Positions 4,219 to 6,239 of a stretch of DNA of 6,239 bases are shown here, piece after piece (position 1 is the first letter of the stretch; every line of letters starts with the position of its first letter). A program made the translations under genes and the position numbers. Origin of the DNA: Alphaproteobacteria bacterium. GTDB lineage: Bacteria > Pseudomonadota > Alphaproteobacteria > JABAAW01. The notes beneath the pieces were generated by a model. That model was given only the letters and a program-made list of their open reading frames with translations. It was not told the origin of the DNA and searched no databases. The DNA is taken from the NCBI GenBank assembly GCA_014239005.1, contig JABAAA010000076.1, positions 1 to 6,239 of the forward strand, read 5' to 3'.

Positions 4219-6239
4219 TTAAAAGCGTGTGCCGACAGTGAACGAAAAGGACTCAGGCACGTCGTTGCTCGCTTTGGCAAAGGGCGAAGAAAAGGTGAAT
4301 TGCAAAGGCCCTACGGGCGTTGTCCACAAAATTCCTCCGCCCCAGCTGGCGCGCACGTTGTAATTTTCTTTGTATTTAATAACTTTTTCCAGCTTGTCTG
4401 GCAAGCTCAAGCCGAAAGGTATCGCCGCCTCGACGAAGAGAAAGCCGCGAATTCCCACCTCCTTCGGAAGTCCGAAGGGAAAGTTGAAGTCGAGGCTTGT
4501 CTTGGCAAAGTTGTCGTTGCCGACCGCTTTGCCCTCGTTCCGTGCGCCGGTGCCGTGGAGTTGGAAGCCGCGAATCTTGTTGCGATAGCGATCGGTGATG
4601 CGCAAGGGTTTTCCCAACGAGGAGATATTGGCGAACAGCGCGTCGAATTTCAAAAAGCTGCCCTTGTAGACGGGTTGATAGTAGAGGTAGCGCACTTCCG
4701 AGCGCACATACTGGCTGGTCGTTCCGAAGTCGGCGAAGGTTTGGCGAAAACGGAACCATTGTCCCTTGTGCGGATTGGAGGGGTCGTTCAGCGAGCTGTA
4801 GGTGAAGGCGTAGCCCAGCGTCAGCTCGTGGCAGGGACATCGGTCAAGGTCGGCTTGAGCGATCGGAGAGAGGTTATCCTTATCGACATCTTTGATCGTG
4901 TCGAACCTGTATTGTAAGTTCCAGCTGTTGATCCAGTTGCCTCCGATGTCGATCGCGATCCCCGTTTCGACTTTCACCGACAGCTCGTCGTAGGAGGTTC
5001 CGCTGCGCTTTTCTTGGTTGGTCAGCGAAACGCCGATCGAGGGGTTTAAGGGCTGCCTTCCCAAATAACGCTGCCGATATGTGAAGGAGGCTTTTTGCGT
5101 GTCCTTGCTGAAGGTGCCTGAGAGATTGAACGTTTGTCCGCGTCCGCGGAAGTTGCTTTCGCCGAAGGAAACTTGTCCGAAGAAGGATTGTTGCGTCGAA
5201 TAGCCAAAGCCCGCCTCGATCTTGCCGGTCTGACGTTCCTTGACATGGAAACGCACGACGACGCGTTGCGGATCCGAGGTCTCGACGATCTCGTGTTCGA
5301 CCGCCTCGAAGTAGCCAAGACTTTGCAGACGTCGCACCGATTGGCGAATTTTTAGCGATTGCAACGCATCGCCAGGCGCGAGCGAGATCTCGCGGCGGAT
5401 GATGCGGTCTAGCGTATGGTTGTTGCCGACAATCTCCACCTTGACGACTTGCCGCGGCGAGGCGCGCAGAATCGAAAAGGTCAAGTCTGCTTCCCCCTCG
5501 TCTCGGTCGAGATTTTGCCCAATCTGGATCTTGACGAACAGCAGTCCTTGCTCTCCGAGGCGCTCCAGCAGACGGATGCGCGCAGTCTCGATGCGCGACG
5601 CTCGAAAACGCTTGCCCTTGCGCACCTTCGCGCGCTGCAACAGAGCGAGCATGGCTGCTTGGTCAATCTCGTCGATCGTCGTTGCAATCTTGATGTCGCG
5701 TAGACGATAGCGCTTTCCCTCGTCGATCGACATCGTCAGGACGAAAGAGCGGCGGTCGCGCGAAAGCTCGGCGCTTGTGCCGACAACCCGCATGGTGGCA
5801 AAGCCCTGCTCGCGGTAGAAGTTCTCCAACACCCGTTGGTCGGCGGCGAAACGCTCCGCTTCGTAGTAGGTGCGACGACCAAAGATGCGGTAGAAGCGCG
5901 CTTGTCGCGAATAGAGAGGAGCCAAAAGCTTGCGACGCGAAAAGGATTCGTTGCCCAAAAAGGCGATCCGACGAATCTTCGTGCGTTTCCCTTCGCGAAT
6001 CTCGTAGACCAAATTGACGCGGTTCTCTTCCAGACGAATAAGGCGCGGACGCACGTTCGCAGCAAAACGTCCGTAGCGACGGTACAGTTGCAAAAGCCTC
6101 GTCACATCGCGGTTGATGCGTGCCTTCGTCACGGATTGCAGAGGCAGCAGGCTCGTCTCGCTCTCTAATATCGCGTCTTTAACCGCCTTGTTTCCCTCGA
6201 AGGCGATACGATTCACCACGGGCGCTTCCTTCAAAACGA
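4219..6239 (-). CDS. bamA: Outer-membrane protein assembly factor BamA (5' end off window)
   Basis: BamA is the Omp85-family core of the BAM complex, which folds and inserts beta-barrel proteins into the outer membrane. The visible 673 residues start at the end of POTRA1 (VLKEAPVVNRIAFEGN). POTRA2 follows (about 6-83), then POTRA3 (about 86-175, opening RRIAFLGNESF), POTRA4 (about 176-258) and POTRA5 (about 262-333, VKVEIVGN then LGYFE). The 16-stranded barrel begins near 340 with KIEAGFGYST and NFRGRGQ. The loop-6 motif IRGF is at about 555-558. The protein ends in SFTVGTRF, whose terminal aromatic residue is the expected outer-membrane beta-signal. The signal peptide and most of POTRA1 are missing only because the window ends. 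The TTG at 6234 is an internal Leu codon, not a start. A CPC pair (about 467-469) sits in a predicted extracellular loop. The TAA stop lies 25 nt before skp. Confidence 0.96.
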   Translation of the reverse strand, partial: VLKEAPVVNRIAFEGNKAVKDAILESETSLLPLQSVTKARINRDVTRLLQLYRRYGRFAANVRPRLIRLEENRVNLVYEIREGKRTKIRRIAFLGNESFSRRKLLAPLYSRQARFYRIFGRRTYYEAERFAADQRVLENFYREQGFATMRVVGTSAELSRDRRSFVLTMSIDEGKRYRLRDIKIATTIDEIDQAAMLALLQRAKVRKGKRFRASRIETARIRLLERLGEQGLLFVKIQIGQNLDRDEGEADLTFSILRASPRQVVKVEIVGNNHTLDRIIRREISLAPGDALQSLKIRQSVRRLQSLGYFEAVEHEIVETSDPQRVVVRFHVKERQTGKIEAGFGYSTQQSFFGQVSFGESNFRGRGQTFNLSGTFSKDTQKASFTYRQRYLGRQPLNPSIGVSLTNQEKRSGTSYDELSVKVETGIAIDIGGNWINSWNLQYRFDTIKDVDKDNLSPIAQADLDRCPCHELTLGYAFTYSSLNDPSNPHKGQWFRFRQTFADFGTTSQYVRSEVRYLYYQPVYKGSFLKFDALFANISSLGKPLRITDRYRNKIRGFQLHGTGARNEGKAVGNDNFAKTSLDFNFPFGLPKEVGIRGFLFVEAAIPFGLSLPDKLEKVIKYKENYNVRASWGGGILWTTPVGPLQFTFSSPFAKASNDVPESFSFTVGTRF

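Larger units (their letters stand above)
1..6239 (-). other. Outer-membrane biogenesis cluster bamA-skp-lpxD-fabZ-lpxA-lpxI-lpxB (probable operon)
   Basis: Seven genes lie head to tail on the minus strand with spacers of 25, 69, 17, 37, -4 and 10 nt. I see no hairpin plus T-run terminator in any junction and no convincing internal promoter. The same order is known from many Alphaproteobacteria, often with rseP upstream of bamA. Both ends of the cluster lie outside the window. Co-transcription is inferred from spacing and conserved order. The promoter is presumably upstream of bamA or further out and cannot be seen here. Confidence 0.85.

Noticed and set aside
4194..4280. Upstream start extending Skp by 29 residues
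   Set aside because: It would overlap the bamA 3' end and place a non-signal leader before the signal peptide. The ATG at 4193 has a good GAGG.
3973..4917. 314-codon plus-strand open frame
   Set aside because: It is antisense to the skp 5' half and the bamA barrel. No domain features or ribosome-binding site support it.
6232..6234. TTG as a start codon for a 671-residue protein
   Set aside because: It is an internal Leu codon. The frame continues off the window edge, and the family has POTRA1 and a signal peptide upstream.

Overview
The window is one continuous minus-strand gene cluster for building the Gram-negative outer membrane. In transcription order (right to left) it reads bamA (5' end off the window), skp/ompH, lpxD, fabZ, lpxA, lpxI and lpxB (3' end off the window). 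This gene order, and the use of LpxI rather than LpxH for UDP-diacylglucosamine hydrolysis, is the layout typical of Alphaproteobacteria. The sequence is GC-rich with arginine-rich proteins. Several conserved sub-motifs are divergent, so I place it in Alphaproteobacteria without naming an order or genus.

Layout. 6239-4219: BamA, from the end of POTRA1 through the complete C-terminal beta-barrel. 4193-3621: a Skp/OmpH periplasmic chaperone with a signal peptide. 3551-2457: LpxD. 2439-1927: FabZ. 1889-1083: LpxA. 1086-223: LpxI, overlapping lpxA by ATGA. 212-1: the first 70 codons of LpxB. The spacers are 25, 69, 17, 37, -4 and 10 nt. I see no terminator or internal promoter, and no RNA genes, mobile elements or CRISPR. 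No stretch longer than 69 nt lacks a gene.

How the genes work together. LpxA, LpxD, LpxI and LpxB are steps 1, 3, 4 and 5 of lipid A synthesis. LpxC, step 2, is not in the window. FabZ supplies the acyl-ACP pool from which (R)-3-hydroxyacyl-ACP for LpxA and LpxD is drawn. Skp carries unfolded outer-membrane proteins across the periplasm and BamA inserts them. The cluster therefore co-expresses production of the outer-leaflet lipid with assembly of the proteins that sit in it.

No new system is evident. The points most worth a second look are: an array of four 11-bp tandem repeats between fabZ and lpxA; a 15-bp tandem duplication between skp and lpxD, in frame with both genes; and loss of the secondary active-site histidine in both LpxA and LpxD while each primary catalytic histidine is kept. 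LpxB and LpxI also have altered N-terminal glycine motifs.
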